22,067 nucleotides of DNA from Betaproteobacteria bacterium (GCA_029858545.1 JAOUFA010000012.1:1-22067); one strand, 5' to 3'; numbered from the stretch's first letter, positions 8,116-16,645 are shown. Program-made: numbers and translations. Notes: a model not told the origin generated them from the sequence alone.

Positions 8116-8129
8116 GTGTGAATTCACAC
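8116..8129. promoter_or_regulatory. Perfect 14-bp palindrome, possible operator
   Basis: GTGTGAATTCACAC is a perfect inverted repeat with no spacer. It sits in the 246-base gap (8005-8250) between the glutaredoxin-like gene and the GGDEF-EAL gene, about 120 bases before the latter's start. The two half sites are too close for a CRP site (TGTGA-N6-TCACA). The rest of the gap also holds an AATAAT (8190-8195) that could serve as a -10 for the downstream gene, and no gene of its own. Confidence 0.4.
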
Positions 8130-8250
8130 GCGCACGAATGACGCCGCCGCGGCTTCGGCCGCTCGCTGCATCAGAATCGGGTCAATTTGAATAATTGGGG
8201 CCCGTGCGGCCGGACGCTGAACAGAATAGCGCGTCGCGTCCTTTCCATCG

Positions 8251-11202
8251 ATGACCACAGCATTCGGCAACTTCTTCGCGGCCCACCTGGCCGACATCTA
8301 CCTCGCCTACGGCGGGGCGTTCGTGCTCCTGGGCGTCGTGATCTATCTCCAGCCGAAGGAAGACGAGGCGCTTCACTTTGCCTCCGACCTGTGGCTGGTG
8401 GCACTGTTCGCGCTGCTGCACGGCTCCCGGGAATTGTTCGACTCGTGGCGTCTCAACTACGCCGTCGAGTTGTCGCCCGGCGCGCGTCAGTTCGCCGCAG
8501 CCTGGCTCGCCGTGTCCTATCTGCCGCTTCTCGAGTTCGGTCGCCGCATCATCATTTGGTGCTGCCCTGAGCCGGCTGCGAGGGGAGCGCTTTCGGTGTG
8601 GATCTACCTGCCGTCCATCGGTGCGGTGGTGGCCGCCGGGGTACTCGCCCCGGACAGCGCGCACGGCATCGCTTCCGTCACGCGATTGTTTCTTGCGTTG
8701 CCTGCTGCGGGTCTGACGGCGCTGGGTCTCTTGGGCTATCTCCGCCGCGAGGGCGCCAATTTGCGTCGCCTGGGTTCGATCTGGCCGATGGTCATTGCGG
8801 TCGGATCCTTCGCGGCCTACGGCTTGCTGGCGGGGCTTGTTCAGCCAAAGGGGTCGGTGTTTCCGGTTCTTCCGGACGAGACCGATTTCGCACGCGTCCT
8901 CGTAATGCCGGTACAGATCTTCAGGGCGGCCTGCGCGATCGCGATTGCGTTCTCGCTCGCTCACCTGCTGCGTCAGGTCAATATCCAGGCGCGGCGTGCC
9001 GAGCGCGCGGCGATCGACGAGGCAAGGAGTCTCAATGCCCAGCTCGAGCGCCGCGTGCGCGAACGCACCGAGGCGCTCGAACAGGCCAATGCATGGCTGC
9101 GCGAGGCGCAGGAAGTCGGGCGCGTGGGCAACTGGGTGCTGGATCCGGCTACCAACACCGCGGTGTGGTCCGACGAGCAGTACCGCCTGCTCGGTTATGC
9201 GCCAGGTTCCGTGGAGGCTGACTCGGGCAGGTTCCTCCACGCGGTGCACCCGGATGACCGGGCTGCCATAGTCGCCGAAATGCAACGTGTCTTGAATCCG
9301 GACGAAAAGGTTCCCTATCACATCGTGCACCGCGTCGTGACCCCCGCGGGCGAGCGCGTGCTCGAGGAGCGCGGGCGGGTAAGCTTTAACGAGCAGGGCA
9401 AGGCGGTGCGTGTCTTTGGCACGACCGCCGATGTCACCGAGGCGCACCGCGCCCGGCAGGCCCTCGAGTTGGCACTGGCGGAGCTGCGCGTCACCGAGCA
9501 GCAGCAGCGCGAACTGCGAACCGTCGCGCAACGCGAACAGGGGCGCATGGCGGCGCTTCTTTCGGCGATGAACATCGGCATCCTGTTCGAGGACGGGGAA
9601 CGACGCGTCGAATACGTGAATCCGGCGTTTCGCCGCATCTGGGCGATTCCCGACAATGAAGAGGTGGTGGGCATCACCACCGACGAAATGCTTGCCGGAT
9701 CGAGGAGGCAGTTCACCCATGCCGCACACGCCTCCAAGCACTTGCTCCAGGTGCTCGATACGCACGAGACGAGTGAGCGCTTCGAGCTGGAGCTCGCCGA
9801 CGAAAGGGTCCTCGCCCAGCAATCCTATCCGGTGCTCGGCGGAGATGGGCAAGCGCTCGGACGCCTGTGGGTCTATGAAGACATCACCCACGAGCGCAAG
9901 ACTGCGCAGCAGCTGCTTTACCTTGCCGAGCGCGATCCGCTCACCGGGCTGTTCAACCGGCACCGCTTCCAGGCGCAGCTCGAGCAGATGATCGGCGGTG
10001 CGCGCCGCAGCGGAACCAAGTTTGCCCTGCTCTATTTTGACCTGGACGATTTCAAGGCCATCAACGACACCTTTGGCCATCGGGCCGGTGACTCGGTGCT
10101 GGTGCGCGCGGGTAGCCAGGTCATCGGTGTGGTGCGCGCAGGCGACGTTTTCGCGCGCCTGGGCGGCGACGAATTCGCTGTCTTGTGCAGCCACCTACCG
10201 GGCGATCAGGTCGGGGGCCTGCCGACACGCATCATCGAGTCGATCTCGTCGATCCCGTTTCGCTTTGGCGGACGCAATTTGCGCCTGACGGCGAGCATCG
10301 GCGTCGCCGTGTTCCCGGACCACGGCGCGACCGCGGACGAACTGGTGGCGAATGCGGATGCCGCGATGTACCAGGCCAAGTCGGAGGGCAAGAACACCTG
10401 GGCGGTCTACGATCCGCAGCGCGACATGTCGGAGATTATGGTCGAGCGAATTTCCTGGACGCAGCGCATTGCGCAGGCGCTCGAGCGCGGCCTGTTCGAG
10501 ATGCACTATCAGGGCATCTATGGCGTCGAGGATCTCGGCCTGCGCCACCTCGAGGCACTGGTGCGCATGCGCGACCCGGCGCAGCCGCAGCGCGTCATCC
10601 TGCCCGGACAATTCATTCCCATTGCCGAGAAGAGCGGCCAGATCGGGGAGATCGACCGGTGGGTGATCGAGCATTGCATCGGCAGGCTGGCGCGCCATCC
10701 CCAGGTTCCGGCGATCGCGGTGAATATTTCGGCGCGCAGTCTGGACGACGCCACGCTGCCCCAGCACATCCGCGCGCGCCTCGCGCACCACGGCGTCGAT
10801 CCCCGGCGCCTGATCGTAGAACTCACCGAATCCGCGGCGGTCTCGGATATCCAGGAGGCGCAGCGTTTCATCGAGGCGCTCCGCCAGATCGGCTGTGAGG
10901 TCTACCTCGATGATTTTGGCAGTGGCTTCTCGACATTCGTGTACCTGAAACACCTCGATGTGAGGATTCTCAAGATCGACGGCATCTTCATCCAGGATCT
11001 GGCACGCGACACCGAGAACCAGGCGTTGGTCAAAGCGATGGTCGACGCGGCGCATGCCCTGCGCAAGAAATGCATCGCCGAGTTCGTCGAGGACACCGCC
11101 ACCCTCGCTCTGGTGCGGCGGTTGGGAGTGGAATTCGTCCAGGGTTACCATCTGGACTATCCGGTCGCGGAACATCCGGCGTTCGGCATCGGGGCGGGCT
11201 AG
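8251..11202 (+). CDS. Membrane-bound GGDEF-EAL protein with two PAS domains (c-di-GMP turnover)
   Basis: A 983-residue c-di-GMP enzyme. About seven transmembrane helices span 10-240 and a coiled coil spans about 243-287. PAS 1 is about 287-400 and PAS 2 about 432-550. The diguanylate cyclase domain (about 553-720) has an intact RLGGDEF (GGDEF at 638-642) and an inhibitory I-site RAGD at 629-632, five residues before it. The EAL domain (about 735-975) keeps the metal and catalytic set: EAL 768-770, Asn in VNISARS (825), ELTES (857-861), DDFG (887-890), Lys in LKIDG, AEFVED (943-948) and Gln in VQGYHL. On sequence both activities could work, so the net direction cannot be told. Its sensor layout (7TM, coiled coil, PAS, PAS) mirrors that of the histidine kinase 2.4 kb away. 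No clear ribosome binding site precedes the ATG. Confidence 0.95.
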   Translation: MTTAFGNFFAAHLADIYLAYGGAFVLLGVVIYLQPKEDEALHFASDLWLVALFALLHGSRELFDSWRLNYAVELSPGARQFAAAWLAVSYLPLLEFGRRIIIWCCPEPAARGALSVWIYLPSIGAVVAAGVLAPDSAHGIASVTRLFLALPAAGLTALGLLGYLRREGANLRRLGSIWPMVIAVGSFAAYGLLAGLVQPKGSVFPVLPDETDFARVLVMPVQIFRAACAIAIAFSLAHLLRQVNIQARRAERAAIDEARSLNAQLERRVRERTEALEQANAWLREAQEVGRVGNWVLDPATNTAVWSDEQYRLLGYAPGSVEADSGRFLHAVHPDDRAAIVAEMQRVLNPDEKVPYHIVHRVVTPAGERVLEERGRVSFNEQGKAVRVFGTTADVTEAHRARQALELALAELRVTEQQQRELRTVAQREQGRMAALLSAMNIGILFEDGERRVEYVNPAFRRIWAIPDNEEVVGITTDEMLAGSRRQFTHAAHASKHLLQVLDTHETSERFELELADERVLAQQSYPVLGGDGQALGRLWVYEDITHERKTAQQLLYLAERDPLTGLFNRHRFQAQLEQMIGGARRSGTKFALLYFDLDDFKAINDTFGHRAGDSVLVRAGSQVIGVVRAGDVFARLGGDEFAVLCSHLPGDQVGGLPTRIIESISSIPFRFGGRNLRLTASIGVAVFPDHGATADELVANADAAMYQAKSEGKNTWAVYDPQRDMSEIMVERISWTQRIAQALERGLFEMHYQGIYGVEDLGLRHLEALVRMRDPAQPQRVILPGQFIPIAEKSGQIGEIDRWVIEHCIGRLARHPQVPAIAVNISARSLDDATLPQHIRARLAHHGVDPRRLIVELTESAAVSDIQEAQRFIEALRQIGCEVYLDDFGSGFSTFVYLKHLDVRILKIDGIFIQDLARDTENQALVKAMVDAAHALRKKCIAEFVEDTATLALVRRLGVEFVQGYHLDYPVAEHPAFGIGAG

Positions 11203-11293
11203 AAGGCCGCGGCGCGGCGCGACGGATCGGCACGGTGATTGGCCTACGCGATGTCGTCCGGCGGCGCTTTCGATTCGTCCGCCGCAATGCCCT
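11203..11293. other. Convergent spacer between the GGDEF-EAL gene and hemW
   Basis: Two genes end tail to tail across 91 bases. CGGCGG (11259-11264) can pair with CCGCCG (11279-11284) around a 14-base loop, a weak candidate for a shared bidirectional terminator. No T tract or gene is visible. Confidence 0.25.
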
Positions 11294-12487
11294 TTAGTCC
11301 TTGTCCAGGAAGAGCGCGAGCAAATCGTTGAGAAACAGCCGGCCGCGCTCGCTCGGGCGCAGGCGTACGCCGTCGCGCTCGATCAGTCCCTGTTCCAGTG
11401 CGCTCGCGAGCGGCGCCGCGATCGCCGCGCCGGGCAGGCCCGTGCGCAGCGGGAACAATGCTTCGTCGAAGCCTTCGGTCAGGCGCAGCGCATTGAGCAT
11501 GAACTCCAGCGGCAGCTCCGGCGCGCTGACCGTGCGTTCCTCGGCGAGCGTCGAGCCCCGCCGCGCGCCCGCCAGATACTCGTGCGGCGCCTTGATGCGC
11601 GCATGGCGCGTGATGCGATCGGCGAAACTCAGTTTGCCGTGTGCGCCGGCACCCAGGCCCAGATAGTCGCCGAACCGCCAGTAGTTCAGATTATGGCGGC
11701 AGCGTTTGCCCGGGCGCGCGAACGCCGAGGTCTCGTAGTGTCCGTAACCCGCCGCGGCAAGCGCATTCTCGGCCATGCGCTGCATGTCGGCGCAGAGGTC
11801 GTGCTCGGGCAACACCGGGGGGCGGCGATAAAACGCGGTGTTGGTTTCGATCGTGAGCTGGTAGGCGGAAATCTGCGTCGCACCGATGCGGGCGGCCTCG
11901 CTGAGATCGGCCTGCGCCTGGGCAAGCGACTGGCCGGGCAGACCGTACATCAGGTCGATGTTGACGTTATCGAAATACGTCATCGCGAGGTCGAGCGCGC
12001 GCCGCGCTTGGTGCGCCGAGTGGATGCGGCCGAGCGCGGCGAGCTGGGCGTCGTCGAAGCTCTGCACGCCGATCGACAGGCGGTTCACGCCGGCATCGGC
12101 GTAGTCGCGAAAGCGCTCCGCCTCGACGGTGCCCGGGTTTGCCTCGAGGGTGATCTCGGCGCCGGGCTCCAGGGGCAGACGTGCGCGCAAACCGGAGAGC
12201 AGCCGCTCGATCGAAGCGGGCGAGAACAGGCTGGGGGTGCCCCCGCCGATGAATATGCTTACCGCCCGGCGTCCCCAGATCGAGGGCAGCAGCAATTCGA
12301 GATCTCCGAACAGCGCGTCGACGTATTCGCCCTCCGGCAACGTATCCTTGGTCTCGTGCGAATTGAAATCGCAGTAGGGGCATTTGCGCAGGCACCAGGG
12401 AATGTGGACATAGATGGAAAGCGGCGGCAGCACCGCGAGCCGCGGCGTGCCGGGCCGCTCGAGCCGGATCGGCGCGAGTGCCGTCAT
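11294..12487 (-). CDS. hemW: Radical SAM heme chaperone HemW
   Basis: A 397-residue radical SAM protein of the HemN/HemW family. The cluster motif CLRKCPYC gives Cys32, Cys36 and Cys39 for the 4Fe-4S cluster. IFIGGGTPS at 78-86 is the SAM-binding GGxP-like motif. LEANPGTV, LSIGVQSF, IDLMYGLPGQ, AYQLTIE and NLNYWRFGDYLGLGAGAHG are HemW/HemN family blocks. The N-terminus lacks the extra residues upstream of the cluster that HemN coproporphyrinogen oxidase uses, and the gene follows rdgB as hemW often does. HemW is thought to deliver heme to respiratory proteins and is often misnamed a coproporphyrinogen III oxidase. The start overlaps the rdgB stop by ATGA. It is the last gene of the minus-strand run. 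Confidence 0.95.
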   Translation of the reverse strand: MTALAPIRLERPGTPRLAVLPPLSIYVHIPWCLRKCPYCDFNSHETKDTLPEGEYVDALFGDLELLLPSIWGRRAVSIFIGGGTPSLFSPASIERLLSGLRARLPLEPGAEITLEANPGTVEAERFRDYADAGVNRLSIGVQSFDDAQLAALGRIHSAHQARRALDLAMTYFDNVNIDLMYGLPGQSLAQAQADLSEAARIGATQISAYQLTIETNTAFYRRPPVLPEHDLCADMQRMAENALAAAGYGHYETSAFARPGKRCRHNLNYWRFGDYLGLGAGAHGKLSFADRITRHARIKAPHEYLAGARRGSTLAEERTVSAPELPLEFMLNALRLTEGFDEALFPLRTGLPGAAIAAPLASALEQGLIERDGVRLRPSERGRLFLNDLLALFLDKD

Positions 12488-13095
12488 GCCGGTTCCCTCA
12501 GCCGATCGAGCAGCCCGGCGAGTGCGCGGCCGCGATGACTCAGGCGGTTCTTTTCGCCGGACTCCAGTTCGGCGGCGCTGCGGCCCTGCTCGGGAAGATA
12601 GAACAGCGGGTCGTAGCCGAACCCCCCCTCGCCGCGCGGCGCGGCGGCGATCTCACCGCGCCAGAGCCCTTCGCAGAATACCGGTTGCGGGTCGTCGGCA
12701 CGGCGAACGAGCACCACCATGCAGTAGTAGTGCGCGCGCCGGTCGGCTACGCCGGAGAGCGCCGCAATCAGTTTTGCGTTGTTGCGCGCATCGCGCTGCG
12801 CGCGGCTGCCCGAACGGCCGGCGTAATAGGCCGACTGCACGCCCGGCTCGCCGCCGAGCGCGGCGACGCAAAGTCCCGAATCGTCGGCGAGCGCCGGCAT
12901 TCCGGCTGCCGCGCTCGCGTGGCGCGCCTTGGCGAGCGCGTTTTCGAGGAATGTCGCATGCGGTTCGTCGGCTTCGGCGATTCCCAGTTCGGCCTGCGTC
13001 ACGACGTCGATCGCCAGTGGCGCAAGGAGCGCGCGAATCTCGCGCAACTTGCCAGGATTGTTGCTGGCGAGGACGAGCCTGTCGATCCCCGTCAT
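12484..13095 (-). CDS. rdgB: XTP/dITP pyrophosphatase (non-canonical purine NTP cleaner)
   Basis: A 203-residue HAM1/RdgB protein that hydrolyses dITP, ITP and XTP to monophosphates and so keeps deaminated purines out of DNA and RNA. The substrate motif SNNPGK is at 11-16. TFLENALAKAR, LADDSGL (catalytic Asp71/Asp72), GGFGYDPLF and LSHRGRAL are all present. The ATG at 13095 shares one base with the rph stop (TGATG). An in-frame GTG three bases earlier (13098) would give GTGATG, and the two cannot be separated by sequence alone. The stop overlaps hemW by ATGA. Length is normal for the family. Confidence 0.96.
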   Translation of the reverse strand: MTGIDRLVLASNNPGKLREIRALLAPLAIDVVTQAELGIAEADEPHATFLENALAKARHASAAAGMPALADDSGLCVAALGGEPGVQSAYYAGRSGSRAQRDARNNAKLIAALSGVADRRAHYYCMVVLVRRADDPQPVFCEGLWRGEIAAAPRGEGGFGYDPLFYLPEQGRSAAELESGEKNRLSHRGRALAGLLDRLREPA

Positions 13096-13811
13096 CACAT
13101 CCGGAGGGCCTGCCGTTGCAGGGAAATCAATTCCCCGATGCCCTTTTCGGCGAGCCCGAGAAGGGCATCGAGTTCGCCGCGATCGAATGGCTGCCCTTCG
13201 GCGGTCCCCTGCACCTCGACGAAGCGGCCGGACCCGGTCATCACCACGTTCATGTCGGTGTCGCAGTCCGAGTCCTCGGCATAGTCGAGATCGAGCACCG
13301 GCTTGCCCAGGTAGATTCCGACCGATACCGCCGCGACAAAATCCTTGATTGGCGGTGTCGCGATCATGTCGCGCGCCTGCATCCAGGTCATCGCGTCATG
13401 CACGGCGACGAAGGCGCCGGTGATCGAGGCGGTGCGCGTTCCGCCGTCGGCCTGCAGGACATCGCAATCGACCGCGATGGTGCGCTCGCCGAGCCGACCC
13501 AGATCGGTCACCGCGCGCAGCGCGCGGCCGATCAGGCGCTGGATCTCTAGAGTGCGCCCCGATTGTTTGCCGCGCGCGGCCTCGCGATCGCCGCGCGTAT
13601 GCGTGGCGCGCGGCAGCATTCCGTATTCGGCGGTGATCCAGCCGCGCCCGCTGCCGCGCAGAAACGGCGGCACCTTCTCTTCCACGCTCGCGGTGCACAG
13701 CACGCGCGTATCGCCAAACGCGACCAGCACCGATCCTTCCGCGTGGCGCGTATAGGCGCGTTCGATGCGCACCGCGCGCAAGGCGTCGGCGCTACGTCCG
13801 CTGGGTCTCAT
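13095..13811 (-). CDS. rph: Ribonuclease PH
   Basis: A 238-residue phosphorolytic 3'-5' exoribonuclease that trims tRNA 3' ends and can also add nucleotides. It begins MRPSGRSADALRAVRIER, the standard family N-terminus. GDTRVLCTASVEE, ITAEYGMLPRATHTR, ADGGTRTASITGA and DLDYAEDSDCDTDMNVV carry the phosphate-binding arginine and metal aspartates. Length equals that of E. coli RNase PH. The frame stays open upstream to 14222, but the extra part is a shadow of the PP2C gene. The ATG at 13811 overlaps the PP2C stop by ATGA, and its own stop overlaps the rdgB start. No frameshift like that of some E. coli K-12 rph alleles is present. Confidence 0.97.
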   Translation of the reverse strand: MRPSGRSADALRAVRIERAYTRHAEGSVLVAFGDTRVLCTASVEEKVPPFLRGSGRGWITAEYGMLPRATHTRGDREAARGKQSGRTLEIQRLIGRALRAVTDLGRLGERTIAVDCDVLQADGGTRTASITGAFVAVHDAMTWMQARDMIATPPIKDFVAAVSVGIYLGKPVLDLDYAEDSDCDTDMNVVMTGSGRFVEVQGTAEGQPFDRGELDALLGLAEKGIGELISLQRQALRM

Positions 13812-14716
13812 GGGTTGCCCGTCTGCTTGCGCAATGCGGCCTTGATTTGCGCAATTGAACGTTCGATGTCGGCGTCGGTCATGTTCATATAGTCGAGATC
13901 CGGAGTGTCGGCGGCTTGTTGGCTGGCGGGCAGGTCGTGAAAGGGGATGGTGTTTTGCTCCTTGGCGGCGGTGGCCGCTTCCTCGCCCCATTGCATAAGA
14001 AGCAGCGAAATATTGTCGCAATCGGCGCCGGCGCGCGTTTCGGCGAGCGCCGCCAAGTCGGGGACCGCGCGCGCCGGAGGCTTGGTGAGCAGCATGTTGA
14101 GCAGCTGGTGCGGCGAGAGCGGGCCCCACAACCCATCGGAGCACATCAGCAACAGATCGTTCTTCGCCAGCCGAGCGCCCGCAGCGGGTTCGAGCTTCGG
14201 CGGCTTGTCGCCTCCCAGACACTGGAAGAGCAGGTTGCGCTCCGGGTGCGACGGGATCGCCTCCTCGCGGATGCGGCCCTCATCGACCAGTTGCTGGACG
14301 CGCGAGTGATCCTTGGTGCGCGTCACGACCCGCCCGGCGCGGATCAGATACAGGCGCGAGTCTCCGATGTGCGTCCAGTAGGCGCGTCCATCCTGCACCA
14401 CGCACACCACGATCACCGTGCGCGGCGCCTCGCTCCAGCCGAAGCGGCGTGCCTGCTGCAGGATCGCCGAGTGCGCGCGCGCAAGGCCGCGAAACAGGAA
14501 CAAATCGGGATCCTTGATCTTCGGTTTCGCCTCGCGCTTGAATTCGCCGGCGAAGTACTCGAGCGCGGTCTGCGCCGCGATCTCGCCGTGCTGGTGACCG
14601 CCCATGCCGTCGGCGATCACCAGCATCAGCGACTCGGACGTCGACCAATGCCCCACCCGGTCCTGCTGGTAGGGGCGCGCGCCGATGCGGATGTCCTGTG
14701 CGATGGTGAATTTCAT
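13808..14716 (-). CDS. PP2C-family Ser/Thr protein phosphatase
   Basis: A 302-residue metal-dependent phosphatase. Motifs in order are: QQDR with Asp19, ADGMGGH with metal ligand Asp36, THIGDSRLYLIR (115-126), TKDHSRVQQLV, CSDGLWGPL with Asp194, and CDNISLLL with Asp234. The catalytic core ends near residue 245; a tail of about 55 residues follows and is of unknown use. It lies 16 bases downstream of the Ser/Thr kinase gene on the same strand, and such kinase-phosphatase pairs usually share targets. Its stop overlaps rph by ATGA, so it would be co-expressed with RNase PH. No membrane segment or signal peptide is seen. The start is set by the conserved N-terminal strand; the ribosome binding site is weak. 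Confidence 0.93.
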   Translation of the reverse strand: MKFTIAQDIRIGARPYQQDRVGHWSTSESLMLVIADGMGGHQHGEIAAQTALEYFAGEFKREAKPKIKDPDLFLFRGLARAHSAILQQARRFGWSEAPRTVIVVCVVQDGRAYWTHIGDSRLYLIRAGRVVTRTKDHSRVQQLVDEGRIREEAIPSHPERNLLFQCLGGDKPPKLEPAAGARLAKNDLLLMCSDGLWGPLSPHQLLNMLLTKPPARAVPDLAALAETRAGADCDNISLLLMQWGEEAATAAKEQNTIPFHDLPASQQAADTPDLDYMNMTDADIERSIAQIKAALRKQTGNP

Positions 14717-14732
14717 GCCGGGTCGGTCGGCG

Positions 14733-15680
14733 TCAGCGCTTGCCGAGCTTCAGGATGGCTCCCTTGATCTGGTCAAGAATCGGCGTCTCGCCGCGGTATC
14801 CGGGGTCTTTTTCGCCGAGCAGCGACTTTTGCAGGGTAAATACGCTCTGTGGGCGCAGCAGATGATCGATCTGCAGGCACCAGTCGACGATGTCGAGCAA
14901 TTCGTTCGAGTACTTGCCGGGCCACGCGCGGCGCGCGGGCATCAGGCGGTCCTTCTCCATGCGCTCGTTGGCCGGCTGCGGCGCGCTGGAGGCCAGACAC
15001 GCGTACATGCTCGCACCGATCGAGTAGATGTCGCTCCAGGGGCCGAGATCCTCGCTGCGGCCGTAGTGCTCGGGCGACGCGAAACCGGGCGTGAGCATCG
15101 GTGGCAGTTGCACGCCTTCAACGGTGAGCGTCTGGCGCGCGGCGCCGAAGTCGATGAGCAGCGGTGTACCGTCGTTGCGGATATAGATATTGCCCGGCTT
15201 GATGTCCAGATGGAGCAGCTTGTTCGAATGCACCTCGCGCAACCCGTTCAGCAACTGCGCAAAGCTTTGGCGGATCCAATCCTCGCGCAACGCACCTCGA
15301 TGCGCGCTGATGTGCTCGTGGAGGGTGCGGCCGCGCTCGTAACGCATGACCATGTAGACGGTCTCGTTGGCGCGAAAGAAATTGATGACGCGCACGATGT
15401 TCGGATGCGAGAGCTTGGAGACCGCCAGACCTTCGTCGAAAAAGCATTTCAGGCCGTAGCGAAACGCGGCCAGCTTGTCCTCCGGGATCACGGGCAGTAC
15501 GTCGCCCTCGGCGCGCAGGGCGAGCGTGGCCGGGAGGTATTCCTTGATTGCAACCGGCTGTTCGTTCTCGTCATGTGCGAGATAGACGAGCGAAAAGCCG
15601 CCCGAAGCGATCAGCTTCATGATGCGGTAGTTGAGAAGCTGATGCCCCTCCGGCAGCGGTTGGTTGGCTTGAGATGACAT
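14733..15680 (-). CDS. Soluble eukaryotic-like Ser/Thr protein kinase
   Basis: A 315-residue Hanks-type kinase. The glycine loop is IASGGFSLVYLA (24-35), the ATP-binding Lys46 is in AIKEYLPATLA, and the catalytic loop HLDIKPGN (157-164) has Asp159 and Asn164. The metal-binding IDFGAAR has Asp177, and the APE-like ASPEHYG ends the activation segment at about 201-207. SDIYSIGASMY is the conserved helix F. The catalytic loop lacks the Arg of an HRD, as is usual for this bacterial subfamily. There is no transmembrane or sensor domain after the kinase, so activation must come from a partner. The frame is open to 15767, but the ATG at 15680 is preferred because the kinase domain begins soon after and AAGGGGG abuts it; that spacing is unusually short. 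It is paired with PP2C downstream. Confidence 0.92.
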   Translation of the reverse strand: MSSQANQPLPEGHQLLNYRIMKLIASGGFSLVYLAHDENEQPVAIKEYLPATLALRAEGDVLPVIPEDKLAAFRYGLKCFFDEGLAVSKLSHPNIVRVINFFRANETVYMVMRYERGRTLHEHISAHRGALREDWIRQSFAQLLNGLREVHSNKLLHLDIKPGNIYIRNDGTPLLIDFGAARQTLTVEGVQLPPMLTPGFASPEHYGRSEDLGPWSDIYSIGASMYACLASSAPQPANERMEKDRLMPARRAWPGKYSNELLDIVDWCLQIDHLLRPQSVFTLQKSLLGEKDPGYRGETPILDQIKGAILKLGKR

Positions 15681-15778
15681 CCCCCTTATGATACGTGTTT
15701 CCCTCCGGCTCCCGCGTACTGCGCGCGCGGCGGGGGCCCCGACAAGCACAATTTCACAATTGCCCACGGTCGAGACAG
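15681..15778. promoter_or_regulatory. Divergent promoter region between the Ser/Thr kinase and yicC
   Basis: Two major transcription units leave this 98-base gap in opposite directions, so it should hold two promoters. The clearest element is a tandem pair, CACAATTT then CACAATTG (15747-15762), an AT-rich island 17-32 bases before the yicC start. It could be a -10 region or a pair of regulator half sites. No consensus -35 was found on either strand. Confidence 0.35.
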
Positions 15779-16645
15779 ATGATCCTCAGCATGACGGGCT
15801 ATGCGGTCGCCCTCGCCGAAACGGCCGCCGGCCGGATTGGTTTTGAAATCAGGACCGTCAATGCGCGGTTTCTGGATATGCAGTTCAGGGTGAGCGAGGA
15901 ATTGCGCGCCTATGAGCCGATGCTGCGCGAATCGATCGCCGCGCGCCTTGGGCGCGGCAAGGTGGATTGCCGCGTGTCCCTGTCGGCGGGCGATGTGTCC
16001 GCGGCTTCGGCGAGGCTCGATCCGGCGGTGCTCGGCCAGCTCGCGCGCCTCTCGGGCGAGGTGAAGAGCGCTTTTCCCGACGCGCCTGCGCTGAGGGTCG
16101 CCGATGTGCTGCGCTGGCCGGGCATGCTCTCGCAGGGGGTCGTGGATGAGGAGACCTTGCGCCCTCTGATCTCCGGCCTGTGCGCCAGGACGCTCGATGA
16201 ACTGCTTGCCGCGCGCGCGCGCGAGGGAGCAAAGCTGGATGCCGCGATACGGCAGCGCATCGCCGAGATGCGTCGCCGGGTTGCCGACGTCGCGCCGCTG
16301 GTGCCGCAGGCAGTCGCCGCCTACCAGGAGAAGCTTGCGCAGCGGCTGCGCGACGCGATCGGCAACGCCGACGACGAGCGAATCCGCACGGAAATCGCGA
16401 TGTTTGGGGCCAAGATCGATGTCGATGAGGAATTGACGCGCCTAAGCGTGCATCTGGACGAGGTCGAGCGCACGCTCGACAAGGGCGGCGCCGCGGGCAA
16501 GCGGCTCGATTTTCTCTCCCAGGAACTCAATCGCGAGGCCAATACGCTCGCATCCAAGGCCGCTGCGCAGAAGATCGCCGACTGCGCCCTCGAGTTGAAG
16601 CTGCTCATCGAACAGGTGCGCGAACAAGTGCAGAACATCGAGTAG
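15779..16645 (+). CDS. yicC: YicC/YloC family endoribonuclease
   Basis: A 288-residue protein starting MILSMTGYAVALAE, the standard N-terminus of this family. The conserved EIRTVNARFLDMQFRV block is at about 25-40. The C-terminal DUF1732 part includes EEL(TRLSVHLDEVE), GKRLDFLSQELNREANTLASK and a Glu-rich end. The family has been reported as endoribonucleases acting in RNA decay, including sRNA-related decay in E. coli. Length matches (E. coli 287). The frame is open from 15695, but the ATG at 15779 fits homologues. The gene leads the yicC-gmk-rpoZ-spoT run; the next start is 33 bases on. The kinase on the other strand is divergent. Confidence 0.94.
   Translation: MILSMTGYAVALAETAAGRIGFEIRTVNARFLDMQFRVSEELRAYEPMLRESIAARLGRGKVDCRVSLSAGDVSAASARLDPAVLGQLARLSGEVKSAFPDAPALRVADVLRWPGMLSQGVVDEETLRPLISGLCARTLDELLAARAREGAKLDAAIRQRIAEMRRRVADVAPLVPQAVAAYQEKLAQRLRDAIGNADDERIRTEIAMFGAKIDVDEELTRLSVHLDEVERTLDKGGAAGKRLDFLSQELNREANTLASKAAAQKIADCALELKLLIEQVREQVQNIE

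Noticed and set aside
8116..8129. CRP-type binding site
   Set aside because: The TGTGA and TCACA halves are separated by two bases instead of six.
8182..10194. 670-codon minus-strand open frame opposite the GGDEF-EAL gene
   Set aside because: Antisense shadow; the plus strand carries intact PAS, GGDEF and EAL motifs.
11054..12538. 494-codon plus-strand open frame opposite hemW
   Set aside because: No motifs and Arg/Gln/Ala-rich; hemW on the other strand is certain.
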